Assembly (NCBI GenBank): GCA_903925955.1 | Contig: CAIYHO010000152.1 | Coordinates: 1-45,290, forward strand | Source of the DNA: an uncultured Chloroflexota bacterium | Lineage (GTDB): Bacteria; Chloroflexota; Limnocylindria; Limnocylindrales; CSP1-4 | Direction: 5' to 3' | Length of the DNA stretch: 45,290 nt | Part shown: piece after piece, positions 16,927 to 25,847 of the stretch | Numbering within the stretch: the stretch's first letter is position 1 | Layout of the letters: each line of letters starts with the position of its first letter | Translations under genes and position numbers: made by a program | The notes under the pieces: generated by a model | Database searches by the model: none | What the model was told of the DNA's origin: nothing | Seen by the model: only the letters and a program-made list of their open reading frames with translations

Positions 16927-18450
16927 TCAGCTCTCGAGGCGGGCCGCAGGGGCCGGGAGGGCGCGGGCGGCAATCTCGCCCACGAGGATCGCGGCCAGAT
17001 TTGTGTTGGCGTGCGGGACCGTCGGCAGCACCGAGGCGTCGGCCACGCGGAGGTTGTCGAAACCGTGAACCCGGAGGTCCGGCCCAACAACGGCGCCCGG
17101 GTCGTCCGCGGGTCCAAGCCGGCAGGTTCCGGTGCCGTGGTGGTAGGTCTCGTAGGTGGTCCGGACGTGGTCTTCCCAGTCGTCTCCAACCGCAGGCATG
17201 ATCATCGGCCCGTAGAACTCGGCCAGCGCGGGGTGGCTGGCGAGTCGTGCCACAAGGCCAATGCCGTCCACCAGTGCGCGGACGTCGCGCTCGTCTTCAA
17301 GCAGGCCCGTCCTGACGATAGGCAGGTCGTCGGGGTCCTGAGAGGCAAGCGTCACGCGGCCAGCCGAACGATGCTCAAGCAGGTGGATCGACACCGGGAG
17401 CATCGGCGGCAGGCCCGGCATGCGGATGCTTGGCCGCATGAAGACGTGCAGGTCCGGCACGGCGAGCGACGGATTGCTTCGGGCGATGAGCCGCACCTTG
17501 GGGATCACGTAATCCTCGCGCAGCTCCGTGGTTCCCTGGAAGGTGACATAGACCACGGCGTGGTCGCGGTGGTTTGCCCCCACGCCCGGCATGTGGCGGT
17601 GCATCGGGATCCCCACGCGACGCAGTTCGTCCTCGGGCCCAATGCCAGAGAGAAGCAGCAGCTGTGGCGAGTGGTAGGCCCCCGCCGCCAGGACCACCTC
17701 GTCCGCTTCAACCACGTCGGGCCCGTCCGGACCGGCCAGTTCCACTCCCTGGACGCGGCGCCCGTCGAGGATCAGCCGGGTTGCGCTGGTGTCGGCACGG
17801 ATCTCGAGGTTTGGCCGCGGGCGTGCAGGATCGAGGTAGGCGACCGCGGTGGACTGCCGGACGCCGTCGCGGATGTTGTACGGCGAGGCGCAGATGCCAA
17901 AGGGCTCCGGCACGTTGAGGTCCGGGCACTCGGGGAGGCCAAGGTCCGCGGCCGCCTGGATGAGTGCCTTCACGGGCGGATCGGCAGGGTCGGACAGCCG
18001 GTAGCCGCGTTGGAGGCGGAGCGGGCCGCCCGTCCCGTGGATTGGGCTGTCCGCAAACTCGGGATCGTCCTCGATCGCCCGCATCATGGGCAGGAGCGCG
18101 TCGTACGACCACGCCGGGCCGCCGTACGCTGCCCAGGTGTCAAAGTCGGCACGCATCGGCCGCACCACGACCAGGTTGTTGACCGCGGAGCCGCCGCCCA
18201 TGACCCGTCCTGACAGGAGCGGGAAGGAGGAGCCGTCGGCCCGCTCGGTGTCGTACATGCGGACGTATGGCGATTCGAGGACAACCTCGCTCTGACGCTT
18301 TGGGTCTGCGATGACACCCGGTACGGGCTGCGGGTCCGGGCCGGCTTCCACAAGCAGGACCCGCCTCGCGGGGTCCTCGCTGGCGCGTGCCGCCACGACG
18401 CAGCCTGCGGTGCCCCCGCCGACGACGATGAGGTCGTAGGCGCGGCTCAT
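16927..18450 (-). CDS. GMC-family FAD oxidoreductase (choline dehydrogenase-like)
   Basis: 507 aa. The FAD-binding GGGTAG is at 11-16, the GMC signature around GRVMGGGSAVNNLVVVRP, and a second signature AAGAYHSPQLLLLSGIGP. The catalytic His pair is near 438 (HHGTGTCR) and 480 (PHANTN). Members oxidise alcohols to aldehydes or ketones with FAD. Its start overlaps the stop of CoxG copy 2 (ATGA). With the zinc dehydrogenase it gives two alcohol oxidation steps in one operon; the substrate is unknown. Confidence 0.92.
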   Translation of the reverse strand: MSRAYDLIVVGGGTAGCVVAARASEDPARRVLLVEAGPDPQPVPGVIADPKRQSEVVLESPYVRMYDTERADGSSFPLLSGRVMGGGSAVNNLVVVRPMRADFDTWAAYGGPAWSYDALLPMMRAIEDDPEFADSPIHGTGGPLRLQRGYRLSDPADPPVKALIQAAADLGLPECPDLNVPEPFGICASPYNIRDGVRQSTAVAYLDPARPRPNLEIRADTSATRLILDGRRVQGVELAGPDGPDVVEADEVVLAAGAYHSPQLLLLSGIGPEDELRRVGIPMHRHMPGVGANHRDHAVVYVTFQGTTELREDYVIPKVRLIARSNPSLAVPDLHVFMRPSIRMPGLPPMLPVSIHLLEHRSAGRVTLASQDPDDLPIVRTGLLEDERDVRALVDGIGLVARLASHPALAEFYGPMIMPAVGDDWEDHVRTTYETYHHGTGTCRLGPADDPGAVVGPDLRVHGFDNLRVADASVLPTVPHANTNLAAILVGEIAARALPAPAARLES

Positions 18451-18902
18451 GATGACGCGGCCTCAAGCCGGCTCCGGAGGCACCCGGCAACCTGGTTGAC
18501 CATCATCGTCGCCGTGGCCCGAAGCACCATCTCGCCCAGGATGGCAAGGCGGCCCTTCACTCGGACCTCAGCGCGATAGGCGAGCGTTGTGGTGCCCGGT
18601 GGATCCTCCAGCAGGGTTGCCGTCACGGTTGTCTCAAGGCGGCTCTTGGTGACCGAATCAAGCCCGGTCACCTCGACGTCGATGGAGCTGGGCGGCTCCA
18701 TCCGGGTGATGACGGCCGTGAACGTGAAGTCTCCGTCGAGCGGGCCCACCGACGCGGTGATGGACCCCTCAAACGTCCGCTCGTCCACGGGGTGCACGTC
18801 GCGGATGCCGGGGACACAGGCTGCCAGTGCAACCGGGTTGCGCACGAGCGCCCAGCACCGGTCGATGGGTGCGTTGATCACGATGGTGCCGGTGAGCTTC
18901 AT
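18447..18902 (-). CDS. CoxG-like SRPBCC protein (copy 2)
   Basis: 151 aa. It begins MKLTGTIVINAPIDRCWALV, has the helix-grip fold pattern and ends with MVNQVAGCLRSRLEAASS, the same C-terminal amphipathic helix as copy 1 at 2829-3272. I chose ATG 18902 because it aligns with copy 1 and with CoxG proteins generally; the frame is open further upstream but that part reads as the shadow of the GntR gene. It lies between the GntR regulator (52 bp gap) and the GMC oxidoreductase (4-nt overlap). Membrane recruitment of a redox enzyme, or ligand binding, is possible. Confidence 0.85.
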   Translation of the reverse strand: MKLTGTIVINAPIDRCWALVRNPVALAACVPGIRDVHPVDERTFEGSITASVGPLDGDFTFTAVITRMEPPSSIDVEVTGLDSVTKSRLETTVTATLLEDPPGTTTLAYRAEVRVKGRLAILGEMVLRATATMMVNQVAGCLRSRLEAASS

Positions 18903-18954
18903 GGTTGTCCTCTGCCGGCGGGGGCCGCTGGCCTCGGTGGGTCGCCGAGCCTGC

Positions 18955-19689
18955 TCAGTAGGAGCGCCGGCGCCCTTCGTTGCGGGTCTGGGAGTCCGCC
19001 TCGCGGATGTGGCGCCGAATGAGGATTGCAACCCGCCGGTAGTGCCCGGCCAGCTGTGCCACCGCGCGGTCCGCGTCGCCTGTCTTGACCGCTTCGTAGA
19101 ACGATTCGTGGATGGCGCCTGAGTGCTGGATGGTGGCCCAGCGCAGCGCGCGGGCGACCTCTTGGCGAAGGCGCGAGATGAGCCCGACGAGCCGCGGCCG
19201 ACCCGTGATGGAGTAGAGGCGCGTGTAGAAGCGCTCGCGCGAGGCCAGTTGCTCGTCCGGGCTGGCTGCACCCTGCATCGTCCGGAAGAGGACCTCGAGG
19301 TCGCGCAAGTCCTCGTCGGTCATCAGCGGCAGGGCAATGCGAACGGCCTGACCTTCAAGCAGGATGCGCAGTTCGTAGACTTCCTCGATGTCGTCCGCGT
19401 CGAGGGAGGTGACGGTGAAGCCGCGGTGCGGCTCAGAGGTGACAAGCCCCTCGTACTCGAGGGCTCGCAGCGCCTCGCGCACGGGGATCCGGCTGGTCCC
19501 GAAGACGTCGGCGAGGTCCTCCTGGCGGAGGCGGGCCCCGGGCTCCAGCACGCCCGCGAGGATCGCGTTGCGCACCGCGGAGAGCACGAGTTCCTGCGCG
19601 GTGAGCTTGTCGGTCCGCACCCGCTCGATGATCTCCAGGAACCGTTGGCGCGACTCCGCCGCGTGGCTCTCCGACTCGACCGGTTTCAT
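18955..19689 (-). CDS. GntR-family transcriptional regulator, FadR/FCD subfamily
   Basis: 244 aa. The N-terminal winged HTH (about 30-95) carries the GntR signature AILAGVLEPGARLRQEDLADVFGTSRIPVREALRALEYEGLV. The C-terminal all-helical FCD effector domain spans about 100-235. The first metal-binding segment, usually DxxFH, reads SRERFYTRL, so the metal site may be altered; later His residues (IHESFYEAV, GHYRRV) are present. Family members bind palindromes with a GT-N-AC core. It is encoded second in its operon (ATGA overlap with the upstream amidohydrolase), and that operon carries a perfect operator copy. It is therefore the best candidate for the regulator of the whole island (inference). 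Confidence 0.92.
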   Translation of the reverse strand: MKPVESESHAAESRQRFLEIIERVRTDKLTAQELVLSAVRNAILAGVLEPGARLRQEDLADVFGTSRIPVREALRALEYEGLVTSEPHRGFTVTSLDADDIEEVYELRILLEGQAVRIALPLMTDEDLRDLEVLFRTMQGAASPDEQLASRERFYTRLYSITGRPRLVGLISRLRQEVARALRWATIQHSGAIHESFYEAVKTGDADRAVAQLAGHYRRVAILIRRHIREADSQTRNEGRRRSY

Positions 19690-21326
19690 GCGAACACCTC
19701 TGCTTCCCCGTGCTTGGGCCTGCCGGCAACCATGGTCCCGCGGGCGGTCAGGCCATTGAGGTCTGTTCCCGGGTCCAGCGGATCATCATCGAATACGACA
19801 AGGTCCGCGAGGCTGCCCGCTGCCAGTCGGCCGAGTCTTGGCTCGCCGGCGGCATCTGCAGCATTCACGGTACAGGCGCGCCATGCGGTCACGCGTGACA
19901 CTCGTGCGTGCGGGCCCCACGATCCGGGTGGGTCCACCGCGGCCCGGATCGCGCCGAGCGGATCCACGGGGGCGCACGGCGCGTCGCTGTTAAACAGGAG
20001 CGGGATGCCGAGCGCCTCGGCCAGGGCGAGCGGCATCAGCGCTTCGCGTCGCGGGCCTGGGAACACATCGGCCCATTCGCGCTGGTACGCCGTCCGGAAC
20101 GCGGGCTGGGTTGACCAGGCAGCGCCAAGGTCCAGGATCCGGCGCAGGTGCGTCTCGTCCGTGTCCACGTAGGCGTGCTCCACCCGGAACGGGCCCGCCG
20201 TTGCGGGTGCAGCGGCCTCGAGCGCGTCGAGCGCCACGTCCACCGCGCGGGCGCCAACCGCGTGGACGGCCACCTGTAGCCCCTGCGCATTGGCGCGCGC
20301 CACGAGATCCCGCAGACGCGGCACCTCGATGCGCATCAGGCCCGTGCCACCTGTGCCTGCGTACGGCTCGTAGACGGCCGCGTTCCGGAAGATGTCAAAG
20401 CCGTCAACGCTGATCTTGACCCCCAAGACCTTTAGCCAGTCATCGCCCAGGCCACGCCGGATCCCAAGCGACTCTAGCCAGCCGAGGTCCAGCGATGACT
20501 CGTGGACGCGGTAGAAGAGCCGGACTCGGACGCCAAGCTCGCCCGCGGCGTGCAGCGCGGTCCAGTCGCCGGCCTCGTCGGGGAGCCGGATCATCTCGTG
20601 GAGCGTGGCGATGCCCATGCGGTGGAGGTCACGGGTTGCGTCGAGGAGCGCCGCCCGGCGCTCTGCTGGACCGGGCGTCGGGACGACGGTGGCCGGGTGC
20701 GACTGGTCCAGACGCAGCTTCGCCTGTTCATGCAGGATCCCTGACGGCGTGCCATCGGCCTCGCGCTCGATCCGCCCGCCCGCGGGATCTTGAGTTCCGG
20801 CATCGATGCCGGCGGCGGCCAGCGCGCTTGTGCTGGCGGCAACCACGTGCTTGCCGATCCCGCGCAGGACCACTGGTCGCCCGCCGCCGGCGCGGTCCAG
20901 CTCGTGCCTGTCCGGCCAGCGGCCCTCGGCAAGCCGGGCGGCGGAGAGCGAGTCGCCCTGGACCCAGCCATCGGCCGCGAGGGTCACCGCACGGGCCGCG
21001 ACCAAGGTGAGGACCTCCTCCACGGACTCTGGCGCAAGCGTGTCGAAGTCCAGGAAGCAGCGCGCAAGCACCGCGGCCCGGTGGTAGTGCGTGTGGCTCT
21101 CGATGAAGGCCGGCATGACGGTCCGCCCCGCGAGATCAACAACCCGGGCGCGACTGCTGACGAGCGCCTCTGCCTCCGCGCGCGTCCCACCGCCGCGGAC
21201 ATCACTTCCCGCGATTGCGAGGGCCGAGAAGGGGACACCGGCACCGGGGTCCGTGTGGATCCGCCCGTTCACGAGCAGGATTTCACCGGGCGGCGGCTGC
21301 ACCGGGTACGGCGCGGGGGTCGACAC
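19686..21326 (-). CDS. YtcJ-like metal-dependent amidohydrolase
   Basis: 546 aa, amidohydrolase superfamily of the YtcJ/NfdA type (exoenzyme regulatory AepA-like). HxH lies in FIESHTHYH, a probable Lys ligand in VLGVKISVDGF, later His residues in VAVHAVGARA and RVEHAYVD, and Asp in LLFNSDAPCAP. It ends with the typical SLADLVVFDDDPL strand. Family members hydrolyse N-acyl or N-substituted amides. I start it at GTG 21326: the frame extends upstream to 21704 but that part overlaps the divergent MFS gene. A TACATT box ends 6 nt before the GTG, consistent with a leaderless mRNA. It is the first gene of a five-gene operon. Confidence 0.87.
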   Translation of the reverse strand: MSTPAPYPVQPPPGEILLVNGRIHTDPGAGVPFSALAIAGSDVRGGGTRAEAEALVSSRARVVDLAGRTVMPAFIESHTHYHRAAVLARCFLDFDTLAPESVEEVLTLVAARAVTLAADGWVQGDSLSAARLAEGRWPDRHELDRAGGGRPVVLRGIGKHVVAASTSALAAAGIDAGTQDPAGGRIEREADGTPSGILHEQAKLRLDQSHPATVVPTPGPAERRAALLDATRDLHRMGIATLHEMIRLPDEAGDWTALHAAGELGVRVRLFYRVHESSLDLGWLESLGIRRGLGDDWLKVLGVKISVDGFDIFRNAAVYEPYAGTGGTGLMRIEVPRLRDLVARANAQGLQVAVHAVGARAVDVALDALEAAAPATAGPFRVEHAYVDTDETHLRRILDLGAAWSTQPAFRTAYQREWADVFPGPRREALMPLALAEALGIPLLFNSDAPCAPVDPLGAIRAAVDPPGSWGPHARVSRVTAWRACTVNAADAAGEPRLGRLAAGSLADLVVFDDDPLDPGTDLNGLTARGTMVAGRPKHGEAEVFA

Positions 21327-21331
21327 GGCTA

Positions 21332-21366
21332 GAATGTATCCATTCAGGCTGGGATTGTCGAGCAGT
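21332..21366. promoter_or_regulatory. Operator in the divergent amidohydrolase/MFS promoter
   Basis: Site A at 21332-21345 is GAATGTATCCATTC, a 14/14 match and a perfect inverted repeat of GAATG around TATC. At exactly +21 (21353) a half-site GATTGT follows, with the rest degenerate (7/14). Site A lies directly over the predicted -10 region of the amidohydrolase/GntR operon, which would give autoregulation. Confidence 0.65.
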
Positions 21367-21407
21367 CCGGGTCTTGGTGGAGACAAAGCCGGAGTCCCGG
21401 CCGGCGG

Positions 21408-22691
21408 ATGGGACGGCAGCGGATGGCAAACGGCAGCGAGCCTAGGCGGGGCACCCTCGCGTCCCGGCTTGGCCCGTTTCGCCACCCGGCCTACGCCATC
21501 TACTGGACGAGCGGCGTCGTATCCAACCTGGGGACCTGGCTCCAGGCGGTGGCCGGCTCCATCTTCATCTACCAGCTCACCGGGTCGTCGCTTGCGGTTG
21601 GCGTCTTCAACTTCGCCGGGTTTATCCCGATCCTGCTCTTCTCCGTCTGGGGCGGGCAGCTCTCCGACCGCTTCGACCGCAGGCTGGTGGTGGTGGCGTC
21701 CCACGTCGCATCCGGGCTGATTGCGGCAGTGCTCGCCGTCCTCACGATTGCCGGCCTAGCGGGCGCGGTCCACGTGGTGGTGGTGGTGTTTCTGCTCAAC
21801 GTCCTCTGGGCGCTTGGCAAGCCCTCGCTCGTCTCGCTTGTCCCCAACATCGTTCCGCAGGAGGATCTGCAGGACGCCGTTGGCCTCAACGCGCTGCAGT
21901 TCATCGCTGGCCAGATCATCGGGCCGCTGCTAGCGGCGCTGGTGATGGCAACCGCGGGCGCCGGTTTGGCGTTCACCATCAATGCCATCTCGTACCTGGG
22001 TCCGCTGGTGGCGATGGCCTATCTGTTCCGTCACGGACTGGGCGGCCCGGAGGCTGCGCGGAAGCGCCGCTCGGACGGGTTGGGTATCTCCGCAGCCTCC
22101 TTCCTGCGGGCAAACGTCTGGGTGCCCGCGCTGCTTGTCGGGGTCACCGCCACAGCGGCCGTGACGGAGGTCCAGCGGACCCTCGCACCGGGCCTCGTGC
22201 ACGAGGTCCTCCACCTGCCCGAGAGCACGGCCGGTGTGATCGTCGCCGCGCAGAGCGTGGGCTCGGCGATCTCCCTGCTCATGTTCATGTCACTCCGTCG
22301 CCGCGGCTGGGCTCGGCGCGCCGCTTCGGGCGGGCTCATCCTCCAAGGTGTGGGCATCGTGGTCACCGCGGCCGCCCCAAACCTTGCCGTTGCAGCCCTT
22401 GGCGTGGGCGTCATCGGCTTTGGCTTTTCGCTCTGCTTCCCCGTGCTCACCGCCCTCTTGCAGGACGGGCTGCAGGACGAGGTGCGCGGCCGAGTGATGG
22501 CGTTCCACCAGATCGCGCACTTGGGCAACCGGCCGTTCGCCGCGCTGTTCGTGGGCGCGATCGCCACAACCTTTGGTCTGCAGATTGGCATCCTGGCGGG
22601 CATCATCCTGGTCCCGGTGGGCCTCCTGGCCCTGCGGGCAGCCTGGGCTCGCCTGCCGGCGGCCGAGGTGGGAGCCCCTACCGGATCCTGA
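21408..22691 (+). CDS. MFS exporter, EntS-like (copy 1)
   Basis: 427 aa, about 12 membrane helices, MFS_3/EntS-like. The N-terminus carries YWTSGVVSNLGTWLQAVAGS and NFAGFIPILLFSVWGG, followed by QLSDRFDRRLVVV (loop 2-3 motif). It is a clear paralogue of the MFS at 33513-34745, with the same sequence blocks throughout. It is transcribed divergently from the amidohydrolase/GntR operon across a shared operator region. An ATG 15 nt further in is an alternative start. The 3' end overlaps the convergent aldehyde dehydrogenase gene by 14 bp. The substrate is unknown; export of a pathway intermediate or xenobiotic is likely. Confidence 0.9.
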   Translation: MGRQRMANGSEPRRGTLASRLGPFRHPAYAIYWTSGVVSNLGTWLQAVAGSIFIYQLTGSSLAVGVFNFAGFIPILLFSVWGGQLSDRFDRRLVVVASHVASGLIAAVLAVLTIAGLAGAVHVVVVVFLLNVLWALGKPSLVSLVPNIVPQEDLQDAVGLNALQFIAGQIIGPLLAALVMATAGAGLAFTINAISYLGPLVAMAYLFRHGLGGPEAARKRRSDGLGISAASFLRANVWVPALLVGVTATAAVTEVQRTLAPGLVHEVLHLPESTAGVIVAAQSVGSAISLLMFMSLRRRGWARRAASGGLILQGVGIVVTAAAPNLAVAALGVGVIGFGFSLCFPVLTALLQDGLQDEVRGRVMAFHQIAHLGNRPFAALFVGAIATTFGLQIGILAGIILVPVGLLALRAAWARLPAAEVGAPTGS

Positions 22692-24162
22692 CGTTCACTG
22701 CCTTCACCCGGGTGAACGAGAGGAGCTCGTCAAGGCCGTGCTCGAGGCCCACGCCCGAGTCGCCCCAGCCGCCGAAGGGGACAGCCGGGAACCGGGTCTC
22801 CACGTCGTTGATCCAGAGATAGCCCGCTTCGATCCGCTCAGCCATCCGGAGCGCCCGGTCGATGTCCTGGGTCCAGATGGCGGCGGTGAGGCCGTACGGG
22901 CCCTCGTTGGCAAGCGCCACTGCCTCTGCCTCCTCGCGCCAGGTGAGGGCCGCGAGCACAGGCCCAAAGACCTCCTCGTCCGCAAGCCGCGAGCCCGGGG
23001 CCACCCGGTCCAGCACGGTTGGGGTCATGTAGAAGCCGCCGGCGAGTTCCGGGGCATCCGGCACCGTGCCGCCGGTCAAGAGGCGCGCCCCGTCGGCCTG
23101 CGCCTGGTCCACCGCGGCAAGGCACCGGTCCCGGGCGGCGCGCGAGATCAGGGCGCCCATCTCGGTCTGGGGATGGGCAGGTAGCCCAATCCGGATCTTG
23201 GCGGCCTTGGCGACGACCCGCTCGAGGACATCTTCTGCAATGGACTCGTGGATCACAAGCCGGCTTGTGGAGCCGCAGCTCTGGCCCTGCACGCGCGTGT
23301 AGTTCATGCCGCGCACGATGGCGCCCGCGACCTCGTCGACGTCCACATCCGGGAACACGACAATTGGGTTCTTGCCGCCCAGCTCAAACGAGAGCGTCTT
23401 CATGCGCCCGCTGGCGGCGGCGGCGGCCTGGATCCGGAGCGCAGTCGCGGTGCTGCCGGTAAATGAGATGCGCGCGATGGATGGGTGGCGCACCATGGCG
23501 GCACCGGTTGCCGCTCCGCCCGACACCACGTTCACGACGCCGGGCGGCAGGATCTCGGCCGCCAGCTCGGCGATGGCGAGCGTGGCCAGCGGCGCCAGCT
23601 CAGACGCCTTCATCACCACCGTGTTGCCCGTCACCAGCGCGGCCCCAAGTCGCGCGCACGCGAACATGACCGGGTGGTTGAACGTGATCATCCGGCCCAC
23701 CACTCCCCAGGGCTCGCGCCGGGTGTAGTGGAGGCCCGGCAGCGGGAAGACGGTCCCGGTGGCCTGGAGCGCGAGGCCAGCGCTGTCGCCCATGAGCCGG
23801 ACGCCCTTGGTGACATCGGCACGCATTGCCGCAAGCGGGTTGCCCGTGTCAAGCGTGTCAAGGAGCGCGAGTTGGTCCGCGTCCGCCTCGATCCGCCTGG
23901 CCAGCTTGGCGATCAGCGCGCCGCGGTCCCGGGCAGGGACGGCACTCCAGGCCGGAAAGGCGGCTTCCGCGGCGGCGACCGCGCGCGTGACGCCTTCCTC
24001 GCCAGCCTCGGCGATGCGGGCGATCAGCCGTCCCGTGGCCGGATCGAGGACATCGATAAGCAGTGCGTCGGCGGCTGGCGCCTCAAGCACGCCCCCGATG
24101 AACGAGCCCAGCACCGGCGGCCGTCCGGCGGCGACCGCGTCAAGGATGTCCTGGGCAATCAT
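22678..24162 (-). CDS. Aldehyde dehydrogenase family protein
   Basis: 494 aa NAD(P)+-dependent aldehyde dehydrogenase. Active-site residues: N162 in TFNHP, K185 in VMKASE, E260 in SFELGGKNP, nucleophile C296 in GQSCGSTSR. Full length for the family, with the ExFGPV motif (EEVFGPVLA). It probably oxidises the aldehyde made by the GMC or zinc dehydrogenases to an acid. It is monocistronic on the minus strand, with GGGAG before ATG 24162, and it diverges from the ferredoxin/P450 genes across a perfect operator site. Confidence 0.93.
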   Translation of the reverse strand: MIAQDILDAVAAGRPPVLGSFIGGVLEAPAADALLIDVLDPATGRLIARIAEAGEEGVTRAVAAAEAAFPAWSAVPARDRGALIAKLARRIEADADQLALLDTLDTGNPLAAMRADVTKGVRLMGDSAGLALQATGTVFPLPGLHYTRREPWGVVGRMITFNHPVMFACARLGAALVTGNTVVMKASELAPLATLAIAELAAEILPPGVVNVVSGGAATGAAMVRHPSIARISFTGSTATALRIQAAAAASGRMKTLSFELGGKNPIVVFPDVDVDEVAGAIVRGMNYTRVQGQSCGSTSRLVIHESIAEDVLERVVAKAAKIRIGLPAHPQTEMGALISRAARDRCLAAVDQAQADGARLLTGGTVPDAPELAGGFYMTPTVLDRVAPGSRLADEEVFGPVLAALTWREEAEAVALANEGPYGLTAAIWTQDIDRALRMAERIEAGYLWINDVETRFPAVPFGGWGDSGVGLEHGLDELLSFTRVKAVNVRIR

Positions 24163-24200
24163 CGGTCTGCTCCCGTCGTCTTCTGCTCCCGTCGTCTGTG

Positions 24201-24235
24201 GAATGTATCCGTTCTAGATCATAATGGGCACAAAG
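24201..24235. promoter_or_regulatory. Operator pair in the divergent aldehyde dehydrogenase/ferredoxin-P450 promoter
   Basis: Site A at 24201-24214, GAATGTATCCGTTC, matches 14/14. Site B at 24222-24235, TAATGGGCACAAAG, matches 10/14 in the opposite reading. The offset is 21 bp. TACATT on the minus strand in site A would place the aldehyde dehydrogenase transcript start about 33 nt before its ATG. Confidence 0.65.
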
Positions 24236-24293
24236 TGGCCCACGTCCCCGGGTTCCTTCCGGTGGCGGGTGGCCTTTCCTCGGGAGGACGGCG

Positions 24294-24521
24294 GTGGAGC
24301 TCTCAGTCGTGATCGACCCCGACCTGTGCATCGGCTCGGGCGACTGCGTCCGTGTGGTGCCGTCGGCCTTCCGCCTTGACGACGTCCTGGGCGTCTCGTC
24401 GTACATCGGGGACGCCTCAGCCAGCCCGGCTGGGGTAGTGGCGGCGGCGAACGGCTGCCCAACTCAGGCGATCCGCGTCGTCGGCGACGGCGTGGTCCTC
24501 CACGATTCGGGCAGCCGGTAG
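24294..24521 (+). CDS. [3Fe-4S] ferredoxin of the P450-associated type
   Basis: 75 aa, one cluster. The cysteine pattern C12-x5-C18 ... C55-P (CIGSGDC and NGCPTQAI) is that of Streptomyces SoyB-type ferredoxins that carry a [3Fe-4S] cluster and deliver electrons to P450s. The GTG start at 24294 follows GGGAGGA. It lies 15 bp before the P450 gene and is obviously its electron donor. No ferredoxin reductase is encoded in the window, so reduction must come from elsewhere. Confidence 0.93.
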   Translation: MELSVVIDPDLCIGSGDCVRVVPSAFRLDDVLGVSSYIGDASASPAGVVAAANGCPTQAIRVVGDGVVLHDSGSR

Positions 24522-24536
24522 GACGGGATCACGCCG

Positions 24537-25784
24537 ATGACACTCCTTGAGCGCTACACGACCACGGTTGAGCTGACCACCTATGACGACATCAGGGAGG
24601 CCCTCTTCAGCCCGGACCTCTCGCGAACGTTTGACCGGCGCACCTACGAAGACGGCAACATCCGCAACGGGATCGTGAGCATCCAGCACGGGCCGGTTCA
24701 CCGGGCGCGGCGCCGCGTTGAGAATTCCCAGTTCCGGCCCGACAAGCTCCGCCTCTACGAGCGTGAACTCTGGCCCCCGCTCCAGGACGATCTTCTTGAC
24801 CGGCTGCTGGTGGGCGACGAGGCAGACCTCTACCCAATCGCGGAACTCCTGGCCGCAGCCCTTGCATCGCGCCGCGCCGGGCTTGACATCGACGATCGCG
24901 ATATCGGGACCCTTGAGCGGATCGCGGGCATCGTGGACGCGTTCAGTCAAGGGAGCGCCATCCTCGACGCCAAGGACCCGGACGCGGTCCGGACGCTTGT
25001 GTATGAGACCTACGAGACGTTTGAGCGCGAGTACATTGCACCCGCACGAGAGCGGCGCCTGGCGCTCCTGGACCGCGTTGCCCGGGGCGAGGCGGGGGAG
25101 GAGACCCTCACGCAGGACATCCTCACGGTTCTCCTGCAGCACGCATCGGACCCGCTGCTGGAGTTGAGCGACGGCAAGCGGATCGTGCGCGAGGTGGCCA
25201 CCTACCTGCAGGGCGGCACGCACACGAGTGGCCAGGTTGCCGTCAACGCCATCGACCTGATGTTTGCGTCCGCAACCCCGGAGGCGCACCTCGAGCGCGC
25301 CGCCACCGATCTCCTGTTTGCCCAACGCGTGGGTCACGAGACGCTCCGTCTCCGCCCCACCACCCCCAAGGCAAAGCGACGGGCGGAGGTGGCCACCGTG
25401 ATTGCGGGGCGCGCTGTGCCCGCGGACTCGCAGGTGCTGCTGAACCTTGTGGCGGGGAACCGCGACCCGAAGCACTTCGGGGCGGACCCCGAGGCGTTCA
25501 ACCCCGACCGCGAGGTCAGCCCGGGCGTCGCGCGCTGGGGCCTCTCGTTTGGCGCTGGAGCCCACCAGTGCCCGGGCCGGACGGTGGGCGGCGGGCTGCC
25601 CGTGGCTCAGGGCTCGGGCGAGGATCCGGACCACCTGTTTGGGCTGGTGGGCCTGATGATCCAGGCCTTTGCACGTCGCGGGGCGCTGCCGCATCCGACG
25701 AAGGTGTCCGAGCCCGACACGCGAACGGATCGCTATACGCGCTGGGCCCACTACTGGGTGACGCTGGGTCCTCGCCGAGGCTAG
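24537..25784 (+). CDS. Cytochrome P450
   Basis: 415 aa. Heme-binding motif FGAGAHQCPGR with Cys345, ExxR motif ETLR at 268-271, and a C-terminal tail typical of bacterial class I P450s. The I-helix oxygen-activation motif, usually (A/G)Gx(D/E)T, reads GGTHT at 226-230, so the acidic residue is His while Thr230 is kept. This may alter proton delivery or indicate an unusual reaction. It is paired with the [3Fe-4S] ferredoxin upstream. The substrate is unknown; it is probably an oxygenation in the island's pathway. Confidence 0.92.
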   Translation: MTLLERYTTTVELTTYDDIREALFSPDLSRTFDRRTYEDGNIRNGIVSIQHGPVHRARRRVENSQFRPDKLRLYERELWPPLQDDLLDRLLVGDEADLYPIAELLAAALASRRAGLDIDDRDIGTLERIAGIVDAFSQGSAILDAKDPDAVRTLVYETYETFEREYIAPARERRLALLDRVARGEAGEETLTQDILTVLLQHASDPLLELSDGKRIVREVATYLQGGTHTSGQVAVNAIDLMFASATPEAHLERAATDLLFAQRVGHETLRLRPTTPKAKRRAEVATVIAGRAVPADSQVLLNLVAGNRDPKHFGADPEAFNPDREVSPGVARWGLSFGAGAHQCPGRTVGGGLPVAQGSGEDPDHLFGLVGLMIQAFARRGALPHPTKVSEPDTRTDRYTRWAHYWVTLGPRRG

Positions 25785-25847
25785 GGTCTTGCCGCGGGTT
25801 GCTGGCCGGTGGCGCCCGCCCCCGGCCCCGGTGCCCCGGTTCGCAGG

